A stretch of DNA of 64,000 bases from an uncultured Chitinophagaceae bacterium (GTDB lineage: Bacteria > Bacteroidota > Bacteroidia > Chitinophagales > Chitinophagaceae): the NCBI GenBank assembly GCA_937862815.1, contig CALMED010000024.1, forward strand, positions 104,613 to 168,612, written 5' to 3'. Below the pieces are notes generated by a model. That model was not told the DNA's origin. It saw nothing but the letters and a program-made list of their open reading frames with translations, and made no database searches. Positions 1-9,130 of this stretch are shown here, one piece after another. Each line of letters starts with the position of its first letter. Positions within the stretch are counted from its first letter, which is position 1. The position numbers were made by a program, and so were the translations under genes.

Positions 1-1335
1 TACCGCTTTGATGCCGGTCCTTCCCTCTTCACCCAACCCCACAACCTGGAACAACTCTTTGCGGAAGCCGGAGAGAACATTGCAGATTATTTTCAATACC
101 GGCAGGTGCCCCTTTCCTGTTCCTATTTTTTCGAGAACGGTAAAGTGGTGAATGCCTGGACTGACCCCCAGGCTTACGAAGCCGAACTGGTGGAGAAACT
201 GGGCGAGCGGCCGGGTGCCCTGCAGACCTACCTGCGTGACAGTCAATCGCTGTACCAATCCATCGGCACCATCTTCCTCAACCATTCGCTGCACCGGCTC
301 AGAACCTGGGTGCAGCCAGCCATACCCGGCGCCCTGGCCCGGGTGAAATGGCCCTATCTCTTCGGCTCCCTGCACCAGTACAACCGCTCCCGTTTTTCCA
401 CACCGGAGGCGGTGCAGATATTCGACCGCTATGCCACCTACAACGGCAGCGATCCTTACCAGACACCCGGCATGATGAGCCTCATTCCGCACCTCGAACT
501 CAATGAAGGAACGTTTTATCCGGAAGGCGGCATGATCAGCATCACCCATGCCCTGTTGGCGCTGGCCGAAAAGAAAGGCGTACGTTTTCATTTCAACAGC
601 CCGGCAGAGCGCATCATCGAAGACCGTGGCCGGGTGCGGGGAGTGGTGGTGCACCAGGAAAACCTGCCCGCCGATGTGGTGGTGAGCAATGTGGACGTGT
701 ATTTCACCTACCGGCAACTGCTGCAACAACCGCAAAAAGCGGCACAACTGCTCAAACAGGAACGCAGCTGCAGCGGTATGATTTTCTACTGGGGTATGAA
801 AGAAAGCTTTCCCGGCCTGCACCTGCATAACATTTTCTTCAGCCGTGAATACCGGCAGGAATTTGACAGCATCTTCCGCAAAAAGCAGCTGTTCCCGGAT
901 CCCACCGTGTACGTCAACATCACCTCCAAGCTGGAACCCGCTCATGCGCCGGAAGGTGGTGAGAACTGGTTCGTGCTCATCAATGCGCCGGCCAATACTT
1001 CCAAAGATGTTTCGGACCAACGGCAACAACTCCGCCAATGGGTGCTGCAGAAACTGTCTCGGTTACTGCAAAGGGACGTGGAAGCAGCCATTGCCGTGGA
1101 GGACTACCTCGATCCGCAGCGCATTGAAACAAAAACCGGTTCCTACCTGGGTGCCCTGTACGGAACAAGCAGCAACAGCCGGATGGCTGCTTTTTTACGG
1201 CACCCCAATCACCGCTCCTCCGTCCGGGGGTTGTATTTTTGCGGCGGAAGCGTACATCCCGGCGGCGGCATTCCGCTCTGCTTTAAAAGCGCGGAGATCG
1301 TTGGACGCCTTGTCGCCTCCGGTATTCATCACTGA
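1..1335 (+). CDS. crtD: Carotenoid desaturase, CrtI/CrtD family (5' end missing)
   Basis: The frame is open from base 1, so the N-terminal FAD-binding part lies outside the window; 444 residues remain. The C-terminal motif CGGSVHPGGGIPLC near residue 414 is the typical end of CrtI-type carotenoid desaturases, which are FAD-dependent membrane-associated enzymes. The neighbour cruF (carotenoid 1,2-hydratase) suggests the CrtD role, 3',4'-desaturation of a 1'-hydroxylated carotenoid, rather than phytoene desaturation. The family is clear; the CrtD assignment is inferred from context. It is followed after 14 nt by cruF, so the four carotenoid genes probably form one operon. Confidence 0.82.
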   Translation, partial: YRFDAGPSLFTQPHNLEQLFAEAGENIADYFQYRQVPLSCSYFFENGKVVNAWTDPQAYEAELVEKLGERPGALQTYLRDSQSLYQSIGTIFLNHSLHRLRTWVQPAIPGALARVKWPYLFGSLHQYNRSRFSTPEAVQIFDRYATYNGSDPYQTPGMMSLIPHLELNEGTFYPEGGMISITHALLALAEKKGVRFHFNSPAERIIEDRGRVRGVVVHQENLPADVVVSNVDVYFTYRQLLQQPQKAAQLLKQERSCSGMIFYWGMKESFPGLHLHNIFFSREYRQEFDSIFRKKQLFPDPTVYVNITSKLEPAHAPEGGENWFVLINAPANTSKDVSDQRQQLRQWVLQKLSRLLQRDVEAAIAVEDYLDPQRIETKTGSYLGALYGTSSNSRMAAFLRHPNHRSSVRGLYFCGGSVHPGGGIPLCFKSAEIVGRLVASGIHH

Positions 1336-1349
1336 ACGAATCAACAGCA

Positions 1350-2036
1350 TTGGAACAATCACGTAAAGTACAAATCGCCGCCGCCACGGCCCTCCTTTTC
1401 CATACCGTAGGACTGGTGGGCATGCTTTTTTTAAATCGTTCTCTTTTTGTGCAGCTCACACCGCTGAACATGCTCTTGTCCATGGCATTGCTTTTCTGGA
1501 CCCAGGAAGCCAGGGACCGCTCCTTCTATCTCTTCTTCGCCGTCTGTTTTTTTACCGGCATCCTCACCGAATATTCGGGCGTCAACTACCAGCTTCTCTT
1601 CGGTTATTATGTGTATGGTGAAGCCCTGGGTCCGCAGGTGGGTCATGTACCCCTGATCATCGGAGTGAACTGGTTCATTATGATGATGTGCTGCGGCATT
1701 ACGGTTCGCTTGTTGCTGAACGCGGCCTGGAACCGGCTGCGCCCGAAGGACCAATCCCCGCGCTCGGATGTGGGCTTCTGGGCCATCGTCATTGACGGCG
1801 CCCTGCTGGCAACGCTGTTCGACTGGCTCATGGAACCGGTGGCGGTGAAACTCGGCTTCTGGACCTGGCTCGGCGGTGAAGGTATTCCCTTTAAAAATTA
1901 CTGGAGCTGGTTCCTTGTGAGCGCCTTCCTGCTCTACCTCTTCCGCCGGTTCCCCTTCCCCAAAACCAACCAATTCGCAGTACATTTGTTATTGATCCAA
2001 TCGCTGTTTTTTCTCATCTTAAGAATGTTTCTATGA
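1350..2036 (+). CDS. cruF: Carotenoid 1,2-hydratase, CruF family
   Basis: Polytopic membrane protein of 228 residues with about seven hydrophobic segments. The stretch with EYSGVNYQLLFGYYVYGEALGP followed by an IGVNW motif is characteristic of the CruF/DUF422 family, which adds water to the psi end of carotenoids to give 1'-hydroxy products. The start is TTG; no ATG lies close enough upstream, and starting at the first internal ATG would remove the first membrane segment. The stop overlaps the crtZ start as ATGA, which suggests translational coupling. Confidence 0.85.
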   Translation: MEQSRKVQIAAATALLFHTVGLVGMLFLNRSLFVQLTPLNMLLSMALLFWTQEARDRSFYLFFAVCFFTGILTEYSGVNYQLLFGYYVYGEALGPQVGHVPLIIGVNWFIMMMCCGITVRLLLNAAWNRLRPKDQSPRSDVGFWAIVIDGALLATLFDWLMEPVAVKLGFWTWLGGEGIPFKNYWSWFLVSAFLLYLFRRFPFPKTNQFAVHLLLIQSLFFLILRMFL

Positions 2037-2515
2037 GTTTGTTTTTTTACATCCTGCTGGCCTTTGTTGTGTTTGGCATCATGGAAGGCATTACCTGGCT
2101 CACCCACAAGTATGTGATGCACGGCTTCCTGTGGTACCTGCACGAAGATCATCACCAGCCGAAGGGGCACCTGTTTGAGAAGAACGACGCCTTCTTCCTC
2201 ATTTTCGCCATTCCCAGCTGGCTCTGCATCATGCTCGGCCTGATGAACGGGGTGTACTGGGTGGTGAGCATCGGTGCCGGCATTGCGATGTACGGCCTGG
2301 CCTACTTTATTGTACACGATATCATCATCCACCAGCGCTTTAAACTCTTCAGCCGCTGGAACAGCACCTATGTGCGGGCCATCCGCTGGGCGCATAAGAT
2401 GCACCACAAGCACATGGACAAAGAAGACGGCGAAAGTTTCGGCATGCTGCTGGTGCACAAAAAATACTGGGAAAAAGTGCGGAAAGAAAAGCAATTGAAC
2501 CCCCATATTAAATAG
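2033..2515 (+). CDS. crtZ: Beta-carotene hydroxylase CrtZ
   Basis: A 160-residue di-iron membrane hydroxylase. Histidine boxes are visible: HxxxxH at residues 25-30, HEDHH at 37-41, a HDIIIH box near 115 and HKMHHKH near 131. The length matches bacterial CrtZ. It hydroxylates beta-ionone rings at C3. The start overlaps the cruF stop by 4 nt, and the lycopene cyclase gene follows 6 nt after the stop. Confidence 0.88.
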   Translation: MSLFFYILLAFVVFGIMEGITWLTHKYVMHGFLWYLHEDHHQPKGHLFEKNDAFFLIFAIPSWLCIMLGLMNGVYWVVSIGAGIAMYGLAYFIVHDIIIHQRFKLFSRWNSTYVRAIRWAHKMHHKHMDKEDGESFGMLLVHKKYWEKVRKEKQLNPHIK

Positions 2516-2521
2516 GTCCCT

Positions 2522-3250
2522 TTGTCAACGCACTATACTTACCTGCTGCTCATGGCCGGCTCCCTGGCAGGACCGCTGCTCCTGAGTTTTGATAAGAAAG
2601 TGGCCTTCCATACCAAATGGAAATATCTCTTTCCCGCCATCCTGCTCCCGGCGCTGTTTTTCCTGGTGTGGGATGAATTCAAAACACGTGCAGGCGTGTG
2701 GAGTTTCAGTCCGGAACACATACTGGGTGTGCGTCTCTTCTCTCTGCCATTGGAAGAAGTGTTGTTTTTCTTTGTGGTGCCGTACTGCTGCGTATTTATT
2801 TACGAGTGTGTAATCTGTTATTTTCCGCAAGTGAAAGGAAAAACCTGGGGCGACCGCGTGTTGTTGCTGCTGGCAGTACTCTTTACCATTGCCGCATTGC
2901 TCACCTGGGGAAAGGCCTATACCTTCTATACCGCGCTGTTCAATGCCCTCTTCCTGGTGGCCCTGCTGCTGTTCCGCAAAACCTTCCGGTCTTTTGACGC
3001 GTCGGCTTTTTTTATTTCCTATGCTGTGATTGTCGTTCCATTTTTACTGGTGAACGGGTTGCTCACCGGTATTCCCGTTGTACTTTATAACGATGCGGCC
3101 AACCTGGGCATACGCATTTTCCCGTTCCTGCCCTGGCCCATGAACAACATCCCGGCAGAGGACATTTTCTATGGAATGCTGCTTATCCTGATGAATGTAG
3201 TGCTGTTTGAATACCTGCGCAGCCGTCCTGCGCCACGCGTTTCTCAGTAA
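2522..3250 (+). CDS. Lycopene beta-cyclase, fused CrtYcd type
   Basis: Membrane protein of 242 residues made of two tandem lycopene-cyclase domains, each with a signature acidic motif: PLEE at residues 76-79 and PAED at 211-214. In actinobacteria the two halves are separate CrtYc and CrtYd subunits; here they are fused, as is usual in Bacteroidota. The start is TTG, chosen because the N-terminal SLAGPLLLSFDKKVAF region matches the family start. The last 7 nt overlap the convergent gene at 3244-4128. Confidence 0.85.
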   Translation: MSTHYTYLLLMAGSLAGPLLLSFDKKVAFHTKWKYLFPAILLPALFFLVWDEFKTRAGVWSFSPEHILGVRLFSLPLEEVLFFFVVPYCCVFIYECVICYFPQVKGKTWGDRVLLLLAVLFTIAALLTWGKAYTFYTALFNALFLVALLLFRKTFRSFDASAFFISYAVIVVPFLLVNGLLTGIPVVLYNDAANLGIRIFPFLPWPMNNIPAEDIFYGMLLILMNVVLFEYLRSRPAPRVSQ

Positions 3251-4128
3251 AGGCGGGTGCCGGGACACCCCACCCGTTTATCGCGCTTCATGGATGGAAG
3301 TCCGGAAGTACGCTGATACCAATCCACAAAAGGACGGATGGTGAAAGTTAACTGAACAAAGTAGTAAGCATCTTTATTCCGCGAGCTGCCCCGTAGAGAT
3401 CCGGGTGCCGGATACGTGCCGCCTCCCCGGTAGGCGAGTGCCACCGCTTCCGGACCGCGATTGGCCAGCAGGGCTGCGGGGTCTGCATAGGTAGTGCTCA
3501 CATCATCAATGTAATCCGTCATCGTCTTCCGGTAACCGAACTCCAGTCCCACCCGCATGTCTTCATTCAGCGCATATTCCGCGCCTATCCCAAACGGAAT
3601 GGCAAACTGCCACGATTTATAGGGTTTCCTTCCTTCTGTAAAACCCTGTCCTTCGGTGCTCAGCGGCTGCAGGAACACGCGGTTGCCATTGTCGTCGAGC
3701 GTGGCCGGCTTGATGTGAAAGAGTCCCACGCCCGCGAACACATAGGGAGTCCACCAGCGGTCGTTGAGGCTGAATAAATGGTACTGCGCACCAAGCTCCC
3801 ATTCAAACAGGCGGGTGTCGAAACCAAGGTTACGTTGCTGCAGTGCCGTGTTCTTATTCCGGCTGTCGGTGGCCGTGAGTGTGGTGAGGCTGAGGAAGCT
3901 GCGGGCAGTGAGGTGTTCACTCAGGTCGTAGCGCACCCCGAGGCTACCGGCCAGTTTGGCCTGTGGAATGGACAGGCGTTGCTGCTGCAGGTCGCCCTGG
4001 TAGTTGGAGAAACCGAAACGCCCGGAAACGTGGAGGTTTTGGCTAAACGTGGTGAACGGAACGAACAGCATCCAGTGCCCTCCCCGGAAGAAACGATGAA
4101 AATATGCTGCGAATTGGCTGGTTTTCAT
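3244..4128 (-). CDS. Outer-membrane beta-barrel protein, DUF6089-like
   Basis: About 294 residues. A short signal-like N-terminus is followed by GFSNYQGDL, a motif typical of DUF6089 proteins of Bacteroidota, then by alternating hydrophobic/polar strands such as WTPYVFAGVGLF and AIPFGIGAEYAL that suggest an 8-10 strand barrel. The start MKTSQF at 4128 is chosen because a longer frame would add a hydrophilic, charged N-terminus before the signal. Function unknown; PorT-like barrels are the nearest analogue. Convergent with, and overlapping, the lycopene cyclase gene. Confidence 0.7.
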   Translation of the reverse strand: MKTSQFAAYFHRFFRGGHWMLFVPFTTFSQNLHVSGRFGFSNYQGDLQQQRLSIPQAKLAGSLGVRYDLSEHLTARSFLSLTTLTATDSRNKNTALQQRNLGFDTRLFEWELGAQYHLFSLNDRWWTPYVFAGVGLFHIKPATLDDNGNRVFLQPLSTEGQGFTEGRKPYKSWQFAIPFGIGAEYALNEDMRVGLEFGYRKTMTDYIDDVSTTYADPAALLANRGPEAVALAYRGGGTYPAPGSLRGSSRNKDAYYFVQLTFTIRPFVDWYQRTSGLPSMKRDKRVGCPGTRLY

Positions 4129-4310
4129 ACATCTTGAATTTGCTGCGGAAGGGCCCGCTTGCGGAAATAAGGGCAGGCAGGGCTCTCCGTGAATGGTCAA
4201 AACTAACACATCTCCCACAAGAACGGAAAATGACCGGTAATCGTATAGGCGCCAGCCCGCTTGTAGAAATTCCGGTTGACCGTCTGCCCAATCCGTTGTA
4301 TTTTTATTCC

Positions 4311-4703
4311 ATGTTCAGCTTCCGGCACATAACGGTTTGTTCCCTGTTGCTTCTCTATGCAATGGTGTACACGCCTGTGGCCGAGCTGTTTAAACTTCCG
4401 GTGCTGCTGGCCCATTACCAGGAGCACAAAACCGAAAATGAGACCATCTCCCTGTTGCAGTTCCTCCGGCTGCATTATTTCACCGCCCATGAGCGTGCGA
4501 CTGATGTAGACAAGCACATGCAACTTCCCTTTAAGGCGGGTGAATGCACCGTAGTTTCGCTGGCTGTACCCGCACTTCCTGCAGCGGAACGCACCCTGCC
4601 CGATGTGCCGGTACACCAGACCGCTTCCCTCTACCCCAAGTACACCACACCGGTTTTTCATTCGGCCTATGCTGCCTGCATCTGGCAGCCTCCCCGTGCC
4701 TGA
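4311..4703 (+). CDS. Small conserved protein of the metal-efflux operon
   Basis: A 130-residue protein with one N-terminal hydrophobic segment (residues 7-20), then a histidine- and glutamate-containing region (YQEHKTENETIS, LRLHYFTAHE, VDKHMQLPF). Small proteins of this type precede CzcA-family pump genes in Bacteroidota. The role is not established; the histidines could bind metal, which is inference. The pump gene follows after 70 nt on the same strand. Confidence 0.65.
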   Translation: MFSFRHITVCSLLLLYAMVYTPVAELFKLPVLLAHYQEHKTENETISLLQFLRLHYFTAHERATDVDKHMQLPFKAGECTVVSLAVPALPAAERTLPDVPVHQTASLYPKYTTPVFHSAYAACIWQPPRA

Positions 4704-4773
4704 CAGGCAGTTCTCTTTTTCATTTCCGGAAGACTCCTTCCGTATTTTCTTATTTGCAACATATTGAATCTGT

Positions 4774-7700
4774 ATGCTGAATAAAGTCATTCAGTTTTCC
4801 ATACACAACAAACTGATTATTGGTTTGCTGATGCTCTTTTGGGTGGGATATGGCAGCCTGCAACTCACCCGCCTGCCGATTGACGCAGTCCCCGACATCA
4901 CCAACAACCAGGTGCAGGTGATTACCGTTACACCCGCCCTGGGTGCGCCGGATGTGGAGCGGTTGATCACGTTTCCCATAGAGCAGGCCTGCAGCAATAT
5001 TCCGGGTCTTATTGAAATCCGGAGTTTTTCCCGGTTCGGCCTCTCCCTGGTAACCATTGTTTTTAACGACGAAACGGATGTGTACTGGGCCCGCCAGCAG
5101 ATCAGCGAACGGCTGCGGGAAGTGCAGCAGGTGATTCCGGCGGGTGTGGGTTCGCCAACCCTGGCGCCGGTTACCACGGGACTGGGAGAAATTTATCAGT
5201 ACGTGGTACGCCCGGCTAAAGGGTATGAAGAAAAATACGATATCCGCGAGTTGCGCAGCATCCAGGACTGGATCATCCGCCGCCAACTGTTGGGAACACC
5301 CGGCGTGGCCGATGTAAGCAGTTTTGGCGGGGAACTCAAGCAGTATGAAATAGCGGTGAAGCCCAATGAGCTGAAATCTTACAACCTCACCATTGCAGAT
5401 GTGTTTGCTGCCATTGAACGCAGCAACCAGAATACAGGTGGCGCTTACATCGAAAAAGGTCCCACCATCCTTTACATCCGCAGTGAAGGCCTGGTGAAAA
5501 ACATGGCCGATATTGAAAATATTGTGGTGAAACAAACGGTCAATGGCGTCCCCGTACTGGTGCGTCATGTGGCCGAAGTACGCATGGGCAGCGCCATCCG
5601 TTACGGTGCCATGTGTTACAACGACCAGGGCGAAGTGGCCGGCGCTATTGTGATGATGCTGAAGGGTGAAAACTCCAGCGCCGTGATTAAACGCGTGAAA
5701 GACAGAATTGAACAGATCCGGCAAACACTACCGGAGGGCGTGGTGATAGAGCCGTTCCTCGACCGCACCAAGATGGTGAACAACGCCATCCATACGGTAA
5801 AGACCAACCTGCTGGAAGGAGCCCTGATTGTGATTTTTGTACTGGTCCTCTTCCTGGGGCACCTGCGGGCCGGACTCATTGTGGCATCCGTTATTCCCCT
5901 CTCCATGCTTTTTGCTGTGAGTATGATGAATCTTTTTGGTGTGAGCGGCAACCTCATGAGCCTGGGTGCACTCGACTTCGGATTAATTGTTGACGGCGCG
6001 GTGATAGTGGTGGAAGCGGTGATGCACCGGCTTACCCATGCCCGGAAGTTTGCAACAGTGAACAAGCTGACGCAGCAGCAGATGGACACGGAGGTAAACG
6101 ATGCAGCTTCTAAAATGATGAATTCTGCCGTGTTTGGCCAGATTATCATCTTGATTGTGTACCTGCCCATTCTGTCTCTCGAGGGAATTGAAGGTAAAAT
6201 GTTCAAGCCGATGGCCCAGACGGTGGCGTTTGCCATCCTGGGAGCCGCCATCCTGTCTATCACCTATGTGCCCATGATGAGTGCCTTGTTGCTGGGCAGT
6301 AAGATCAGTCACAAGCGCACGTTTACCGACCGCATGATGGACTGGCTGCAACACCGTTACCAGCCCGTGCTGACCGCAGCACTGAAGCTGCCCCGGCTCA
6401 TCATAGGGGTCGCCGTTGTTCTTTTTGCCGGTTCTGTGATTTTGTTGTCGCAAATGGGGGGTGAATTTATACCCGAACTGGAAGAGGGTGATTTTGCGGT
6501 TGATACCCGCGTGCTTACCGGCAGCAACCTCACCACCACCATCACAGTCACGCAGCAAACCGCCGGTATTTTACTAAGTCAGTTTCCCGAAGTGGAGAAA
6601 GTGGTGACCAAGATCGGCAGCGGCGAAATCCCCACCGATCCCATGCCCATTGAAGCCAGCGACATGATGGTGATCCTGAAAGACAAAAAGAAGTGGACAT
6701 CCGCCAAAAGCTTTGATGAGCTGGCCGAGAAAATGGGGGAGGCACTGAGTGTTATCCCCGGTGTAACCACCGGTTTTCAGTTTCCGGTGCAGATGCGGTT
6801 TAATGAACTGATGACCGGGGCCCGGCAGGATGTGGTGTGTAAGATCTTCGGTGAAGACCTCGATACCCTGGCCCAATACGCCGGGCGGCTGGGGACCCTG
6901 ATCCAGCAGGTGCAGGGCGCCCGTGACCTGTACGTGGAAACGGTTACCGGCATGCCGCAGATTGTGGTGAGTTATAACCGTTCCGCCCTGGCGCAGTATG
7001 GCATCAGCGTGTCCGATATCAATAATACGCTCAATACCGCCTTTGCGGGGCAGGCAACCGGTACTGTTTTTGAAGGCGAACGCCGGTTCGACCTCGTGGT
7101 GCGGCTGGCCGGCAATGCCCGGCAGAACCTGGAAGATGTACGTAACCTGCTCATTCCGGTGGCAGGCGGCATCCAGATTCCGCTCTACCAGCTGGCCACC
7201 ATTGAAGAGAAAGAAGGTCCCAACCAGATTCAGCGGGAGGATGCCAAAAGACGTATTGTGGTGGGCTTCAACGTGCGGGGCCGCGATGTGCAGTCCATCG
7301 TGCATGAATTGCAGGATATGGTGGCGAATCAGCTAAAGTTTCCCCCCGGCTACTTTGTAACCTATGGCGGTGCTTTTGAAAACCTGGAAGAGGCCAAGCA
7401 GCGTCTTAGTATTGCCGTACCAGTGGCACTGATCCTGATTTTCCTGATGCTGTATTTCGCTTTCCGTTCGTTTAAGTACGGCCTGCTTATTTACTCGGCC
7501 ATACCGCTGAGCGCCATCGGCGGTGTGTTCTCCCTTTGGATCCGGGATATGCCCTTCAGCATTTCCGCCGGTGTGGGCTTCATTGCCCTTTTTGGTGTGG
7601 CGGTGCTCAACGGTATTGTATTGATAGCCGAGTTCAACCGCTTAAAGGGGAGTGGGTTGCACGATACCCGGTTTATTGTTATGGAAGGAACCCGTATCCG

Positions 7701-9120
7701 ACTGCGGCCGGTGCTGATGACGGCTGCCGTGGCTTCGCTGGGCTTCCTGCCCATGGCGCTCAGCCAGGGTGCCGGTGCCGAAGTGCAGCGTCCCCTGGCC
7801 ACCGTGGTCATCGGTGGCTTGATCACCTCCACCTTCCTCACCCTGGTGGTACTGCCCGTGCTGTATGTTTTATTTGAGAAAGGATACAAACGCAAAATAA
7901 TGAAACCGCTTGTCACCCTCCTGCTTCTGGCGCTTGCACCTGCACTTCCGGCTGCTGCACAGACAAAACTCAGCCTGCAGCAGGCCCTTGATTCTGCCCG
8001 TACAAATAACCTCGTCGTACAGGAAGGGCGGATGCAAACCCGCTACTATCGTGAACTCACCGGTAGTGCCGTGCAGCTTCCGCCAACGGAGTTCCGGGGC
8101 GAATATGGACAGGTCAACAGCATAAACAGCGACTCCTGGCTTGGCGTTTCGCAGGGTTTTCAACTGCCAGGAGTGTACCGCACCCAGCGCCGGGTTTATG
8201 AGCAACAGGTGCAGGTGAGCACGGCCGACGAAGTACTGCGCACCAACCAGGTGCAGCAGCAGGTGAAGGAGGTCTACTACGCCCTGGTGGTGGTAGCCGC
8301 GAAAATCCGGTTGCTGGAGCAGTCCGATACCCTCTTTGTCAGCTTTCTGCATCGCAGCGAAGAACGCTTCCGCCTGGGCGAGAGTGATGTGCTGGAGCGC
8401 AACACCGCCCGCAACCTGCAGGGACAGCTCCGCAACCAGTTGATCCTGCTCCGGCAGGAATACCGCCAGCTGCAGGAATTGCTGCAGGTATTGCTTCATG
8501 CCGGCCAGCCGGTGGAGCCCGTTCCCTTAGAAACACGCTACCCCTTTCGTCTGCTGGTAAAGGACAACGGACATCCCTTGCTGCAATTACAGCGGCAGCA
8601 GGTGGAGCTGAGCCGGCGGCTAATTCAACTGGAGCGTTCTAAACTCGCTCCCAGTTTCAGCCTGGGATACAATAATATCTCCATCAACGGCTTTATGAAA
8701 GTGGGCAATGATGAAATCTTCTTTAATCACAACCGCCGTTTTTCGTCCGTTAATGCGGGCCTGGCGGTACCCCTTTTCCGTCGTGCCCAGCAGTCCCGCA
8801 TCCGTGCAGCTGAAATCGCTACCGGGCAACAGGAGCTGCAGGCGCAGGCCGCCGCTGAACAGCTGACCTACCGCCGGAAAGTGGCCCTGCAGGAATACGA
8901 TCGCTTTCTGCAAATAGTGGAGAACTACGAATCCTTTCTGTTACCCAACGCCCGGCAATTGCTGGCAGCTGCCGGTAAACGGCTCCTTACGGGTGAAATA
9001 AACGTACTGGAGTGGACCCTGCTCACCAGTCAGTCCATTCAAACTGAGCTGCAGTACCACGATGCGGTACGTCAACTCAATAACAGTTCTTTTATGCTGG
9101 AAAGCTTCTACCAACTTTAA
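4774..9120 (+). CDS. CzcA-type heavy-metal RND pump fused to a TolC-type channel
   Basis: A single frame of 1448 residues. Residues 1-1040 are a complete HME-RND permease with twelve membrane segments. The TM4 motif DFGLIVDGAVIVVE from Asp401 marks proton-driven pumps for divalent ions such as Zn, Co or Cd, rather than the Cu/Ag CusA type. At residue 1043 a new methionine starts a signal-peptide-like stretch (MKPLVTLLLLALAP... ending AAA-Q), followed by about 380 residues of TolC/CzcC-type outer-membrane channel. Fused pump-channel proteins are known in Bacteroidota. The adaptor follows 10 nt downstream, so all three parts of the tripartite system are here. Confidence 0.9.
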   Translation: MLNKVIQFSIHNKLIIGLLMLFWVGYGSLQLTRLPIDAVPDITNNQVQVITVTPALGAPDVERLITFPIEQACSNIPGLIEIRSFSRFGLSLVTIVFNDETDVYWARQQISERLREVQQVIPAGVGSPTLAPVTTGLGEIYQYVVRPAKGYEEKYDIRELRSIQDWIIRRQLLGTPGVADVSSFGGELKQYEIAVKPNELKSYNLTIADVFAAIERSNQNTGGAYIEKGPTILYIRSEGLVKNMADIENIVVKQTVNGVPVLVRHVAEVRMGSAIRYGAMCYNDQGEVAGAIVMMLKGENSSAVIKRVKDRIEQIRQTLPEGVVIEPFLDRTKMVNNAIHTVKTNLLEGALIVIFVLVLFLGHLRAGLIVASVIPLSMLFAVSMMNLFGVSGNLMSLGALDFGLIVDGAVIVVEAVMHRLTHARKFATVNKLTQQQMDTEVNDAASKMMNSAVFGQIIILIVYLPILSLEGIEGKMFKPMAQTVAFAILGAAILSITYVPMMSALLLGSKISHKRTFTDRMMDWLQHRYQPVLTAALKLPRLIIGVAVVLFAGSVILLSQMGGEFIPELEEGDFAVDTRVLTGSNLTTTITVTQQTAGILLSQFPEVEKVVTKIGSGEIPTDPMPIEASDMMVILKDKKKWTSAKSFDELAEKMGEALSVIPGVTTGFQFPVQMRFNELMTGARQDVVCKIFGEDLDTLAQYAGRLGTLIQQVQGARDLYVETVTGMPQIVVSYNRSALAQYGISVSDINNTLNTAFAGQATGTVFEGERRFDLVVRLAGNARQNLEDVRNLLIPVAGGIQIPLYQLATIEEKEGPNQIQREDAKRRIVVGFNVRGRDVQSIVHELQDMVANQLKFPPGYFVTYGGAFENLEEAKQRLSIAVPVALILIFLMLYFAFRSFKYGLLIYSAIPLSAIGGVFSLWIRDMPFSISAGVGFIALFGVAVLNGIVLIAEFNRLKGSGLHDTRFIVMEGTRIRLRPVLMTAAVASLGFLPMALSQGAGAEVQRPLATVVIGGLITSTFLTLVVLPVLYVLFEKGYKRKIMKPLVTLLLLALAPALPAAAQTKLSLQQALDSARTNNLVVQEGRMQTRYYRELTGSAVQLPPTEFRGEYGQVNSINSDSWLGVSQGFQLPGVYRTQRRVYEQQVQVSTADEVLRTNQVQQQVKEVYYALVVVAAKIRLLEQSDTLFVSFLHRSEERFRLGESDVLERNTARNLQGQLRNQLILLRQEYRQLQELLQVLLHAGQPVEPVPLETRYPFRLLVKDNGHPLLQLQRQQVELSRRLIQLERSKLAPSFSLGYNNISINGFMKVGNDEIFFNHNRRFSSVNAGLAVPLFRRAQQSRIRAAEIATGQQELQAQAAAEQLTYRRKVALQEYDRFLQIVENYESFLLPNARQLLAAAGKRLLTGEINVLEWTLLTSQSIQTELQYHDAVRQLNNSSFMLESFYQL

Positions 9121-9130
9121 TCTAACAATC

